Source: Heterobilharzia americana
Taxonomy: Eukaryota; Platyhelminthes; Trematoda; Strigeidida; Schistosomatidae
DNA length: 64,000 bases
NCBI GenBank assembly: GCA_944470555.2
Contig: OX104127.1
Coordinates: forward strand, 154,891,776 to 154,955,775
Direction: 5' to 3'
A program made the translations under genes and the position numbers. The stretch's first letter is position 1; every line of letters starts with the position of its first letter. Shown one piece after another: positions 51,401-62,345 of this stretch. The notes below the pieces were generated by a model. That model was not told the origin of the DNA. It saw only the letters and a program-made list of their open reading frames with translations, and did not search any database.

Positions 51401-54400
51401 CATTAGGAGTCGGGACCGGTCGCTCCAAACGCCAGAGCGTAATCCACTAGACCATCGAGCCACGATAGCCACTTCTTGTATGACGCATGGAATTTTACTA
51501 TAATGGTCCGGTGGTGTAGTTTGAAGCAATCAGTACCGAGTTCAAATCCAGGTAGGAACAGCTTCACTCACAGAGGGGCAGGTTCATTCAACTGACAAGT
51601 TCCAAATAGTTCGAAATGTTTATCGTGGATTCCACGGCTAGCAACTATCCATCACTACTGTAATACCGAAATATTGTTGCAAAACATTCTGAACACGTCT
51701 AAATGGATCTTGCCATCACTAAATTTAAAAATAGTTGCTCAGCTTATGCATGACACAACTAATTTACAGATATTATCGAAATCAGCATTCAAAGTCATTC
51801 ACTGTCAAGGTAGAAGTTTCGATTTTCAACTTTGGTTTCATGTTACCGTGTGGGCGAAATAAACCTATCTGAACAATTTTTTTGCCTTCAGCTGACCAAT
51901 GAAAACAAGTATCGAAACTGTGACCTAGAGGCTTCATTTTCTTAGAGGAAACTGTATATAAATGATGTGTTTTATTTCAAATAAAGATATGTTCCTTACA
52001 GTCTCAGACTGATCCTCGTCTTCTGATTTAGGCGGATCAATGAAGTATCAGGTCTGAGGGATCACAGTCGCTCTTTGTATTCAGTCCAAGTGTCTCATTG
52101 AGTTGGTAGCGCTCTCGTAGTTTGTACTATTCTATCGGTCACTTCATCTACTAATCAACATGAGATAAAAACGATACTACTAAAATGATTTCAGGGTCTT
52201 CGTGTGTTTCTTGTAAGAATTATATAAGGTTTCCTAACAAACATTGTAAAGTAAACTGAAATCAAGATTGAAACTTAAATATAGTTTACAGCACGAAGAG
52301 CAATCCGTTGAAAAGCTTTATCGAGGAAGCGAACAATAAAATACTGTTGTATCTCTGTTGGAAACGTTTTGTATCTAGATTTTTCTACATTATGTCATAA
52401 AGTCCCTTAACAAGGAAGCTGCCTTTTAGGCATTAAGTTAAAACTTCAATTTTTCAGCTTAATTTCACCGGCTTAATCAATTCTGTCGTTTGGATTGAAG
52501 ATTTTGACATTTGAGATAAATCAATTTAAAAAAATGAAGGCAAATAATCACCTACAAGAATTATTACTACTGTTACTTTTTAATTGACTGAAGTTGTTAA
52601 GTGATTGTTACTGGAGAGGAGTATACTTACTCACCAGAGTCTCATTCACCATAAAATGTAACTAATTTCTACTGCCTCGGTAAAATACTCTAGTGTGAAT
52701 ATCATTGAAGATTTTTTGGAATAGGAATAGCATTTACCTTCTTTATCATTAATTCAAAAAGATATCTCTTCATGCATTAAGATACCTTTGAATAGTTGAA
52801 CTTATTGAAAGAAGTTTGGGTATTAAAGAGTAAGTCCATCTGGAAAACTAACAGGTTCCAATATAACTAGTCAAAATCTTGGTAGCTACTTTTCAAGGAT
52901 TTCAACGTTGTGTAATAGTATTGAGTTGGTTGATACTATGTACACATTGAACAACTTATTCATGCCCTTATGATCCATAAAAGATGGAGAAAGCTGATGA
53001 TGTTAAATTTGTTCCATAATATGAGAAGGGAGGGAAGTATCAGGAAAGCATCTTCCAAGACAACCCTTTTGCTCAACTAATAAGTGCCGTCTAGTACACA
53101 AGAATGCCTTTTTCCCATTGACCAGCAATTAAGCCAAACAGTAATCAGTTTAGAATGAAAGGAATAATGAAACCCTTGCTCAAGGATAAGAATGCTACAC
53201 AGGAGCGCTAAATATTTTTTTTTTGCATCTAACTTTATCTTTGCACAGTTCATATCTTTCTAGGTGTGTGAGTATACAGCCAACCCACAAGATAATATAC
53301 AAACTAGTGAGCGTACACCAACCTCAGCTTAAAATTGTATGACAAATATATATTTAAGAACAAGTGTTTACGAATTTAACTATTCTTCATTTGCGCTCTT
53401 CTCACTGTTACAGAAACCAGGTGTGTACTGCTTACGATTAAATTTATCCATTTATTATGATAATTCATGTTACACCTTGCTTACCTTGAAGTAGCACATG
53501 AAAAATATGCATGTTTAGCACAAAAATATTGTTTACGCAAACATTGGGAATAGTTTAAGTAAATACTATTTTATTCAGCCGATAGCAAAGCTCCTATTTA
53601 CTTGAACATTACTGAGTATGCTTTCTTTTCTTTGCTTTCCAAACTTATTTGGTGAACAGACTTTTGCTAATCTAATTTTAGGACAAAAGGTATTTGCATG
53701 CTCAGTTAGTGATTACAGCCACAGATGGCATAGTATGTGCAGTAGTCAACCAGCCTTGTGAAATAGATACCCTATATTGTGGGTGACAAACAATATTGGT
53801 GAGATGTATTTAAAGTCAAAGTGAAACCTATTGATTATAAGGACACCGGGAAATCGACTTATTAAACTGCAGTAATAATGGACAATTTGTAAGCTTTTAT
53901 ATAAGTAGCAGTTTTCTCTACAATAGATAGACTGCTAAGCGTTCATCTGACTTATTAAATAGGACTACCATACAGACCGATCTTTTTTTGATGAACACCA
54001 ATAAGAGTGACTTTATTCATATCAGATGAAAACAAATTCCTTCAGTACACTGCCTCAGTTAAATTTGTTTGTCATTTTAAGGTGACGGGTCCAAAATAAG
54101 ATGAAATGTGCGCGCTGGACTCCACTGCTAACCACCATCAAATAAGCTACAACATGACAAGTCTTCAGGTAATGCCTAAGTAACCATATGGGACCCCATA
54201 TGCCGACAGAAGTTGACCAATTCAATCCGGTATAACAAAGAGGAGATTACCAATCATATTTTCGCTAAATAAAAAAAGCACTTAAAAAGTGCATATGAAA
54301 ATCGATTTGAATTCCCAAAGATTCAGGTTTCGGGTGAGGGATATACTAAACAAAGTTGTGAACTAAGCTAAGCGATTAAAATGAAGACAAACTTGACCAA

Positions 54401-57400
54401 ATCCAAACAGTTGTGTAACCAACAAGTTACACAAAGACATTAAGGGGGACACTGCTTATTCTATTGTTTCGTATAAAGACCTCATGTCATTTATATCGAA
54501 GGTCCTTGAGAAGGGTGTGAATTCACTCGACAACTGCTGAAAAGCGAAATGACCGATTTCCTATCACGATTTAGAGAGATGGTTCTATTTAGGTTCAAAC
54601 AATCCTGAATGATTCCCGAATTCATTTAAATTAATTCATATGAATAATGTTTCAATCATCCGTTATGCATGATGCATGCAAAATATCTTTGCAGGTCGAA
54701 TCGCATACTGTAAACACCAACTGAGATTTGAAAGGTACAATACAACGGCTTTATTAACTGTGAAACAGATAACAGATTTCATTGCTCAAATATGATGGAC
54801 AAACGAGGTTATTTATCACATACACAAGATAACAAACAGCACAATGTTAACAAAAACTCAAAATGATAATCCATTTAGGTAGGGAGAAGTATCCACGGGC
54901 AATACAATAACTAAAGATTCTGACAAACCTGTGAGTATTCTCCCGACTGTATTCAAACCACCAAGATAAGCTAACAGATATGATGCAGACGCTTCACTTG
55001 CGCCTAGATGTTGTGCATTATCTTTTAGAAATTGATAGGGAACACAGTAGCCTGTAAGTGAAAGAAGAAATTTCTCTAGAATGAGAATACAAAGCTTCAT
55101 TGGTGCTAAAAACACACACTAACTTTATAATAAACATTTTATCATACAAGTAATCTATTCTTGATTAATATCCATGAATGATGCTGCGTTAAAGTAATTT
55201 ACGAGTTATTATTGATCGAAATTACAGACTGATTGACAATGATAAAATCTTGAAAATTAGGGATATAGGTCATTATCATAAACTATACTGGATAACAATT
55301 TTTTTATAACACGATCCAACACATTTGGTAAGAAAGGCTTGTGGGGACAAGGTAAATAAAGACTAGTGTAGACAAGTTTTTTGGCAGTCCTACACTGTTC
55401 CCGGATTTTCAAAGATTCCCCAACCGATGTCAGTCTGTGATCAATACTAAAGTGAATGAGTTCTCTAGACTACTTTCCATTGATCAGCATCTATACCTCG
55501 AATTAAACTTCGTTACGTAAGTAAAAGAGTAAAATGCACTCACTGTAGTAGAATAATTGTTTTAATTGGTCTATTATTTACTGGAATACCTTTCGGACAT
55601 AATTTATTGTCCATACTCATACTAGGATAACTACATAACTTTGAAACATGGTTTATATAGTTCTACTTTGCTCACGACCTTTTGATATAAGTTGTAATAT
55701 TTGCCTTACATACGGAACACGTGGTGAGTTATTACTGCCAGATATACTAGATGCCGATTCGATAAACAAATATTCGGTTATCAACATCTCGTGCCACTCT
55801 GCTAGATTAGTTATGAGGATTTTCAACTTGTCCCATTCTACTGTGTGGTTGTATGTAACCATGCGCATAACTACACACGAGCCTTTTGCATCATCTCACT
55901 AGGATCTACCAATTTTTGACCTAGTTAGGCTTTTGTGCTTGAATAGCCTTGAATCACAAAGCCAAATAAATAGGTCAAAGTAGTTGACCAGAGTCAATTA
56001 GGCCATTCGAGAACAAAAGCCTAGCTAGGTCAAAAATTGGTAGATCCTAGTGAGATGATGCAAAAGGCTCGTGCATAGTTATGCGCATGATTACATACAA
56101 CCACACTAAAGAATGGGAGAGGTTGATAGCTGAATCGAATCAACACCTAATATATGCAACATGAATGACTCAGTATTTGCTCCGGATATAAGGTTAGTCT
56201 TATATCCCATATCACAAAGAAGGCAGGGAAATCAGGACTACTTAAAGGTTGTCTCAAAGTTCTGTAGTTATCTTTATATAGCTATGGACGGTATACTATG
56301 CCCGAAACGAAATCTAGTAAAAAATACAATTACACCGTGATCTGATAAATCAATTAAAATGAAATTCTTTACGTAAAGTAATTGATCAGCTAAAGACCAA
56401 TACACATTAGACGTATCCAGAAAACAATATTTTTACATGAAGATGAATATTAAAAACATTGTTTTCACGTTGATAACACATTAAGAAAAAGCAGTTTTTG
56501 TTTTCGGTAAAATTAAGAACCTCCCGTTGCTAAGTTATACAACAAAGTTTTTCTTGTGATCTATTTTACCTTGCTCCTACATTTTAGACAGTAACTGACA
56601 CTACTCACATCATATATTAATGATGAATAGTGGCCAGCAGTGGAATCCAGGATATGCATTTCGTCCTATTTGGGACTCTTCAGATGGATGCACCTGCCTC
56701 CCAGTGAATGATGTTGTTCCACCGGTGTAGTAGATAGTATTCTGGTGTCTGAAGCGATCGCTCCCAGGTTCAAATTCCGGTGGGAACAACATCACTCACT
56801 GGGAGACAGGTATATCCAGCTGACGAGTCCCAAAGAGGACAGAATGCGCATCCTGGATTCCACTTCTGGCCACTATCCATTAATAATATAATTAGAACAC
56901 AGGTAATATCGAGGCATTCTCACAGGAGCCCATATACCAATATCCAACGGATATTAAGATTTTTTTCTTAATGTTTCGAAGTTGGTTATCTAACCTTTTG
57001 TTGTTGGTGTTCTTAAGGCATATCGTAAACTCACCAATCATACTCAATACACTGGAAATGGCGAGCAATACAAACGTTAGGCTCTTCAACAATTCCAAGC
57101 CAAGAACATTTTTAAACATAGACCAAACCGGTCGATCAATATTCATTTCTTCAGCTGGTATTGTTACTGATCGGATATATGATGCTACATCAGTAGTAGA
57201 CAAAAACTGGAGAAAAATGAAATATATGAAACAAATCTGTAAATATCATGCGAATATGATAAACACTTGAAAGCTATAGAAAATAAAATTCAACAATACA
57301 TAAATGAAATACTTTAATATTACAGATCAAAAATACAATTAAAGGAATTATAAGGTGAATGCTGACGAAATCTCCTATTTTGGTAATGAAACATCCCAGA

Positions 57401-59738
57401 AGAAACCTCAAAGCTTGGAGGACACCAAACAATTATCGTCATTATCCTTAACTTTCAACCAGAAAGCTTCTGAGCTCGAACACCACCCCACCTGCAGAGG
57501 TGTGAATAGCCGGGTAGAATCATTAGCCCTCACACAGTAGCTGCAGCTTATTGCCTACTGCGCAAAAGTGCACGTGGTTGCTGAAAGAATCGCAGGTTTT
57601 TCAAAATCCTTATTCTGAACTAGAAATCTTGTCCAATTTCTCAAAACAAGAAACAAGGTCTGATTATATTAATGATGGATAGTGGCCAGCAGTGGAATCC
57701 AGGATATGCATTTCGTCCTATTTGGGACTCTTCAGATGGATGCACCTGCCTCCCAGTGAATGATGTTGTTCCACCGGTGTAGTAGATAGTATTCTGGTGT
57801 CTGAAGCGATCGCTCCCAGGTTCAAATTCCGGTGGGAACAACATCACTCACTGGGAGACAGGTATATCCAGCTGACGAGTCCCAAAGAGGACAGAATGCG
57901 CATCCTGGATTCCACTTCTGGCCACTATCCATTAATAATATAATTAGAACACAGGTAATATCGAGGTGTCCGCATAGGAGCCCATGTACCAATAGAGACT
58001 GATCAATTCGGTCCAATCAACAACGGTATAATATAAAACAATTATACTAAGAAATAAGTTTATAAGAATACAGTATGGAAAATCATGCAAGTCGTAGTCA
58101 GAAAATTATTTATGTGAAAGGAGAAACTGGGGGCACCAACGAATACCTCAGGGATCACATAACCGTTCAAGGGTTATCAGAATGAAATAAATTTGGTGAA
58201 AAGTAGTCACTGGGTAATTTTAGAAAGCTGAACAACGTGATGAAGTACACAACAGATAGCTTCGGCTATTACAACAAAAAGGGATTGATCACATTTTCCC
58301 TCTTTATGCCTACATAAATCAAGTAACAAGTAATAAACCTTTTTCAAAGCATAGCAGATCTCACCTACTGATGTATTTTCAGTATTCTGAATGCTTGCCT
58401 GGGATTATTCTAATGACCTATGCATGGCAGGGACTTTCATTCAGTGTACTTTTCAGTTGCAAACCGTTGGTCATCCCAGTGATACTGTTAAATGAAGTTA
58501 CTAGGTTGTCAACTTCAAATACAAACGTAATATATTTTTATCCATACATGATATTGCTTGATAGTTTAACAGTATACAAAGCATGTTAGAGCAGCACATG
58601 TCTCTTAACTACTTTTCTTCAACGAAGTCTACATCCATTAAATACAAAGTAAATAGGGTTCTGTCGCTTCAAATCTAGGTAAACAAAATGCGCAGTATAC
58701 ATTCACTCTCTTGAGCGTTAATAAATTTGAAAAAAAACTTCTAGTGAGTGCAGCAACTCGAACAATCATCCTTTTTTATGCAGTCAAAAGTATCCGTCTA
58801 GTCTTCAGTTTCATATCAGTAACATTATTAGGTAAATGAAATTACAATGAAAGTTTCTGAAAAGATTTCACTCAAGCAATATTCGTTTATGGTAGCTTCC
58901 AAAGTAGTGGTCACTCAATCTTAGAATAGTCATTCATTGTGAAAAAGTTGATCTTATCAGAGGAGAGAATAAAAAGTTGAAATTTTTCAATTTTTTTCAG
59001 ATTATTAAATCTTTCTAGGGTTTATTGAACCCGTGATTACGCCACACACACACACACACACAGTAGGCCGGTCATAATTATCTCACCATAGATAAACACA
59101 GAAAACTTAGTAAAATATGTGAACTTGAGCATTGTTTGTGCCGCAGAATTGATAAAAGAAATAATATTGTCTATATACTCTTAATATTTTACTGGTTTTT
59201 TCAACTTTTCTTATAAAAAAAGCAAAATATGACTGTTATCAAGTATTCCTTCGATAACATACTCATGAGAAGATTTTTGTCTCACGAGACGCTATGCATT
59301 GACCAAAACATTTCGCTCCATTCCTTTATTTCATAATCAGATATGCTTCAACTTACTGTGAAGTTGACAATCTGATTTACTTCGATTCACCAAGTATACC
59401 ATTTTTGGTACAAAAGTGAAGGAAAACTGAGCTAGTTATTCATCAATCTTAAACAAAACCGACCAGGTTATGAAAAATTCAGAAAGAAGATATGATAATA
59501 TAAAATATGAATAGGTTGAAATTATCCAATAAGTAATCAGTCTCAAAAGACAAATTGCTTAGTGACTTACTTCATTGAGATGTATTAAACTTCCACTAAG
59601 AAATAAATCCTTCTTATAGGCAGGTCTTGAAATTTCCTTCTGCAACTCATTTACAATAGCCTGACACATAGACGAATCAGCTGGCATTTTCAGTGAAACT
59701 GCTGAAGCAAAATGAGTAGTGCTTCCAAAGTTATCTGG
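43097..59738 (-). CDS. Monocarboxylate-transporter-like protein (SLC16/MFS), 3' half, six exons
   Basis: Probably a plasma-membrane solute carrier of the major facilitator superfamily. Exons in order are 59738-59571, 57206-57035, 55051-54929, 48819-48673, 46019-45894 and 43359-43097, giving 332 residues. The first junction is phase 0 and the other five are phase 1, all at canonical sites. The first exon is the central cytoplasmic loop with RPAYKKDLFLSGSL, a hallmark of invertebrate MCTs. Then come hydrophobic segments for helices 7-12. The exon 3/4 junction reads GGLNTVGRILTGWASDRSW, the conserved helix 8-9 loop of SLC16 proteins. The tail is charged (NWENRRAGRAIEKEV...). Helices 1-6 should lie 5' of 59738; I found no exon for them before 64000. 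Substrate cannot be told. Confidence 0.85.
43470..43680 (+). mobile_element. Sm-alpha SINE, decayed
   Basis: In the last transporter intron. Contains CACTCAATGGGAGGCAGGTA, core CTAACAA and GAAG (both broken), and the tail TTCCACTGCTAGCCATTA. Confidence 0.68.
44985..45320 (+). mobile_element. Penelope-like element, 3' relic
   Basis: Degenerate match to the end of the relic at 39820-40785 (CATACAAGAACATTTATCGG; AGCTTTCAATG; GTCACAATAAAATTGATCGA), in a transporter intron. Confidence 0.6.
45351..45410. repeat. (AT)n microsatellite
   Basis: About 30 AT units, in the last transporter intron. Confidence 0.95.
45894..46019 (-). CDS. MCT-like exon, helix 11
   Basis: 126 bp, phase 1 at both ends, donor GTGAGT. 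It encodes ILIVQVLGLDRLTNAFGF followed by GAPPAFG, matching the helix 10-11 region of SLC16 proteins. Confidence 0.86.
46280..47840 (-). mobile_element. Second LINE family, reverse transcriptase relic
   Basis: Minus strand: KQCKVAGPSVLLPETF, LGILWESEVV, DNYKGTGFTNIWSKILEFIV and RACCRLVRGCINHIFSLLQV match RT blocks 1-3 of LINEs. Then, decayed, come TNFTYLG and the C-terminal module. Part is an open frame of 217 codons (47995-47342), but flanking blocks need frameshifts. Antisense to nothing: it runs with the host gene, inside its intron. Confidence 0.75.
48673..48819 (-). CDS. MCT-like exon, helices 9-10
   Basis: 147 bp, phase 1 at both ends, donor GTAAGT. It opens with GWASDRSWANVLYINN, the conserved cytoplasmic loop, followed by two hydrophobic segments. 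Confidence 0.87.
49330..49760 (+). mobile_element. Second LINE family, C-terminal fragment
   Basis: Degenerate C-terminal module: YRLRWQRHVLRLP, RLPRRTILNEV, then GWKKVRGVQTKTYHTLRSLS in pieces, and RYQWCRCIY. It lies in a transporter intron, opposite to the gene. Confidence 0.55.
50233..50275 (-). other. Exon-like 43-bp cassette in transporter intron
   Basis: Preceded by TTTCTTTGTTTACAG and followed by GTAAGT, so both splice sites look strong. It lies between two exons with phase 1 ends. Inclusion would create TGA at once and shift frame (43 = 3n+1). Confidence 0.4.
51225..51655. mobile_element. Sm-alpha inverted dimer with head
   Basis: Minus-strand unit 51293-51495 with tRNA-like head (GTCTAGTGGATTACGCTCTG) and core CTGACGA, but G12 of GAAA is mutated. 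Plus-strand unit about 51500-51655 with core CTGACAA. A further minus-strand head lies at 51225-51290. Confidence 0.68.
51660..54060. other. Intron, nothing recognised
   Basis: Part of the 6.1-kb transporter intron. AT-rich, no exon or known repeat seen. Confidence 0.4.
54065..54260 (+). mobile_element. Sm-alpha SINE tail followed by a head
   Basis: Tail with GTGACGG and GAAA (core broken), CTGGACTCCACTGCTAACCA, spacer, then head CCATATGGGACCCCATATGC. This tail-spacer-head order shows tandem units. Confidence 0.6.
54929..55051 (-). CDS. MCT-like exon, helix 7-8 region
   Basis: 123 bp, phase 1 at both ends. It encodes GYCVPYQFLKDNAQHLGASE and YLGGLNTVGRILTG. The last motif matches the SLC16 consensus before the helix 8-9 loop. 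Confidence 0.87.
55370..55455 (+). mobile_element. SINE-B tail fragment
   Basis: GATTCCCCAACCGATGTCAG and the end TCTGTGATCAATAC match the SINE-B 3' end. Confidence 0.5.
55824..56125. repeat. Inverted repeat, 120-bp arms
   Basis: Arms 55824-55943 and 56006-56125, about 90 per cent identical by eye, around a 62-bp spacer, in a transporter intron. Confidence 0.85.
56613..56960. mobile_element. Sm-alpha inverted dimer, copy A, plus head
   Basis: Minus tail, tRNA-like B box (GGTTCAAATTCC) and plus tail form a hairpin with arms of about 130 bp. A new head follows from 56908. Positions 56613-56914 match 57665-57966 at 301 of 302 bases. Confidence 0.8.
56641..56700 (-). ncRNA. Hammerhead ribozyme, Sm-alpha, copy A minus strand
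   Basis: CTGAAGA (56677-56683; fits CUGANGA), helix II GTCC/GGAC with a 6-base loop, GAAA (56659-56662), a very short helix III and cleavage triplet ATC (56651-56653). Helix I ATCCAT/CTGGAT has one mismatch next to the core. Sm-alpha satellites are known to encode hammerheads. Confidence 0.72.
57035..57206 (-). CDS. MCT-like exon, start of C-terminal helix bundle
   Basis: 172 bp, acceptor CTCCAG, donor GTGAGT, ending in phase 1. It encodes VWSMFKNVLGLELLKSLTFV and a following hydrophobic stretch, fitting helix 7. Identical SINE dimers sit in the introns on both sides. Confidence 0.85.
57665..58025. mobile_element. Sm-alpha inverted dimer, copy B, plus head
   Basis: Same structure as copy A, offset by 1052 bases, on the other side of transporter exon 57035-57206. 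Confidence 0.8.
57693..57752 (-). ncRNA. Hammerhead ribozyme, Sm-alpha, copy B minus strand
   Basis: Identical to copy A over the ribozyme. Core at 57729-57735, cleavage after 57703. The plus-strand partner in the same dimer has AGAA for GAAA and should be inactive. Confidence 0.72.
58030..59570. other. Intron, nothing recognised
   Basis: Transporter intron with a (CA)n run at 59043-59062. The open frame at 58371-58589 has no domain. Confidence 0.4.
59571..59738 (-). CDS. MCT-like exon, central loop
   Basis: 168 bp, 56 codons, acceptor CTCTAG and donor GTAAGT. It carries the RPAYKKDLFLSGSL loop motif, joining in phase 0 to FLSTTDV of the next exon. Its open frame includes no long membrane segment. 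Confidence 0.82.
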
Positions 59739-60079
59739 CTAGAGTAGAAAAAAAAAGAAGTATTCAAATTAATGACTAGTATTTACGGTGAAGATGGTTG
59801 AAGTTGACTTTGAAACTTCAGTCACCACAACGTTTGTACCATTAGTTTTGAGATCAATGTTTTAACACTACAATGTTCATTCTAATATGTTTTTATTTTC
59901 AACTTTATCAACAAGTATTACCTAGTTGGATTAAAGTAAATTCTTTGATATATATCATCAGGAAACAATTCAAATGATGTTATACTTCATTCCACTTAAA
60001 TAGCCATCAACGGATCTCAACTAAAGTTTTGTCTACATGAGAATTCTAATACTACTGAATCAAATACATTTGAATTTTA

Positions 60080-60275
60080 GGCTGAGATTCAACACAGACT
60101 GACATCAGTTAGAGGAACATTGGAAACTTGGTTGTACTAGACAGCTGTTTCGTCCTAGTATGGGACTCCTCAGCAGTGCACACCAATGATTACCCCACTA
60201 GGGATCGAAATCAGGACGGTCAGGTTCCGTGGCCAGCACGTTACCATTGAGGCACTGAGTCGGAATTCATTCATG
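60080..60275 (-). mobile_element. SINE-B, single copy with tRNA-like head
   Basis: Minus strand: tRNA-like head (GTGCCTCAATGGTAACGTGC as A box; TTTCGATCCC as B box), hammerhead, then the 3' end TAACTGATGTCAGTCTGTGT. The only SINE-B copy here with an intact ribozyme. Confidence 0.75.
60132..60183 (-). ncRNA. Hammerhead ribozyme in SINE-B
   Basis: CTGAGGA (60167-60173), helix II GTCC/GGAC with a 7-base loop, GAAAC (60147-60151), 2-bp helix III with loop AGCT, cleavage triplet GTC (60140-60142). Helix I TGCACTG pairs with TAGTACA with one mismatch and one G-U. All core positions of a type I hammerhead are present. Confidence 0.72.
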
Positions 60276-60279
60276 TGAT

Positions 60280-61000
60280 ACTCTAGCTGTGTAGCACAAA
60301 TAAAACTAAGAATACTCTGAGTACAAATGAAACAACATATTAGACTCATAAATCTCGATTGTTAGAACTTCACACTGTTTCCTTTTTTTTGAAAAATTTA
60401 AGTAAAGTAAAAACAACTATAAAGGAGGAGAAAGATGAAATCAACTTATTTCGTATATGTTTTTTTATCTTTTCACTACGCTTACTAGTCCTATGGACCT
60501 AATTTCCTTTATCCGAAAATTTTGTTTGCACATGTGCATAACCCTCTGCTTAGTTTTCAGAATATCAATTTTTTATCTTTATTCCTGCGTTCACATCTCT
60601 TATAGACAATATTTTTACCATCAAGCTGATCAAAGTACGTATCATTTATTTATTAAAATGACTAAGAAGGATAGTCATATTGTGGTAGGCTGAAAATGTT
60701 CATATGTAGTGATAATAATTTAGGAAATGAAAACTTAGGCACAGACATAACAGAAACCGGTGATCCACAGGTTACAGACCCGGAGCTTTACTAACACGGT
60801 TACATCATGCAGCTATTGAACAGGTCTTAAATTTAATTGCATTGCTCAAGTTTTTATTACCAGCCTTTTATATTTCATACAACTTGCCGTTGAAAGCGCT
60901 TCACATTGTAAGTAGTTGAAATTATTTCAAGAAATAATATGCTATTTATTGACATACTCGTTATACTCCGTTGTTTTGTTAGATCGGATTTGCACATGAG
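60280..61000. other. No gene recognised
   Basis: AT-rich. Missing 5' exons of the transporter may lie here or beyond the window; none could be read. Confidence 0.35.
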
Positions 61001-61009
61001 CTCCTATGC

Positions 61010-61315
61010 GAAATATCGAGGCATCAGCATAGGAGCCCATAAGCCAATAAAGGTCGAACAATTCCATCCAACAAAACATCGGAGAATAAAAAGTATGTCA
61101 ATAAATAGTAATAACTACTACCAGTTGCGCAAGAAGTGACTATCGTTCCTCTGTGACATAGTGAATAACGCCTTGGTGTTTCAAGTGATGGGTACGAGGT
61201 TCAATTCTCAGTAGGAACAACATCACTGGGGTGCAGGTACATCCAGCTGATGAGTCCCAAGTAGGACGGGACGCGTTTCCTGAGTTCTCCTAATAGTCAC
61301 AACCGACCAAATTAT
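61010..61315 (+). mobile_element. Sm-alpha SINE, full length
   Basis: Head ATATCGAGGCATCAGCATAG, tRNA-like B box GGTTCAATTC, then CTGATGA with helix II GTCC/GGAC. GAAA has become GGGA, which should kill the ribozyme. Confidence 0.8.
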
Positions 61316-61469
61316 CATAAATAATATGCTATATTTAATTTCACCCAAAGGATATGTTTGTTCTAGTAAATACAATAACTGTAACATTGGCTGCTCAGCT
61401 TAACAGTTGTGTTGGTTCCATATTAGATTTGTTTATTTTATTTAAAACACACCGTGACACAATATTATT

Positions 61470-62345
61470 TACTCGATGACGTTTCGGGCATAAATGATCA
61501 TTGCTCATAATCATATCAATGTAATCACACTACTTTCGATATCTGATTTTTACAGTTACGTCACTTCATATGATTTGATTTTATTGGTAGTAAAATTGTC
61601 CATAGGTGTTGCGTCATTTCTATTACATATGTTGAGTGTTCATTCGATGAACAAAGATTCAGTAGTCAATCTCTCTCCACCTAATTATATTGGACTTGAA
61701 TACAGTGACTTTATCCCACCCTATCGTGTGGTTGTATTAATGCATACAATGCAATAACCAAGTTTTTCTAGATTATTTATCTTATTTAGGTCTCTCATTC
61801 TATATTTAGCTAAATTTCTATATTCAGGTATTCTAACTGACCCCGACCGACTAGTTTGACCTATATACTTGACCTGACTTACAGTCATTACATGCAAGTT
61901 GACAGATTAGATTATTCTGCTTGATTGGTTCTATCGGATCCTTAAGCCAGCTGACAAAGCTTATCTCTGAGTGAGTTTGGAGGTTTAAACACCACCGTAA
62001 TTCCAGCTTTGTTGAGGATCCTACGTAAAGTTTCTGATGTAATTTCTTTGTAGGGTAACACAAAGGAAGCTGTGAACTCCTTTCTACTAGTGTTGTCGTT
62101 ATTATTCCTACTAGTGTTACTGTTATTTTTTCTTTTCTTGTGTATTCGTACGAATTTCTTAATAAACTGCAGAGGATAATTTTTAATTATAAATGCTTTT
62201 TTTTACGTGTTTTAACTCCTTGTTTAGGTTCTTGCACTGACTAGTCAGTTTTCTAGCTGTATCACTTAGACATTTGACTAATCCTGCCTTAACTGACATT
62301 CGATTGGATGACTTGAAGTCTAGATACTTGTTGCAATGTGTCGAT
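61470..62345 (-). mobile_element. Penelope-like element relic
   Basis: Minus strand: ARKLTSQCKNLNKELKHVKK, FTASFVLPYKEITSETLRRI, LNKAGITVVFKPPNSLRDKL, KDPIEPIKQNNLICQLAC: the region between RT and GIY-YIG of Penelope-like elements. Ends in a noncoding block (61473-61560) shared with the neighbouring copy. Confidence 0.68.

Noticed and set aside
51310..51640. Active hammerheads in the 51-kb dimer
   Set aside because: The minus copy lost G12; the plus copy has CTGACAA, losing G8.
60457..60693. 78-codon frame as a 5' transporter exon
   Set aside because: On the opposite strand and without SLC16 motifs.
61240..61290. Active hammerhead in the full-length Sm-alpha copy
   Set aside because: GAAA is GGGA; two essential adenines lost.
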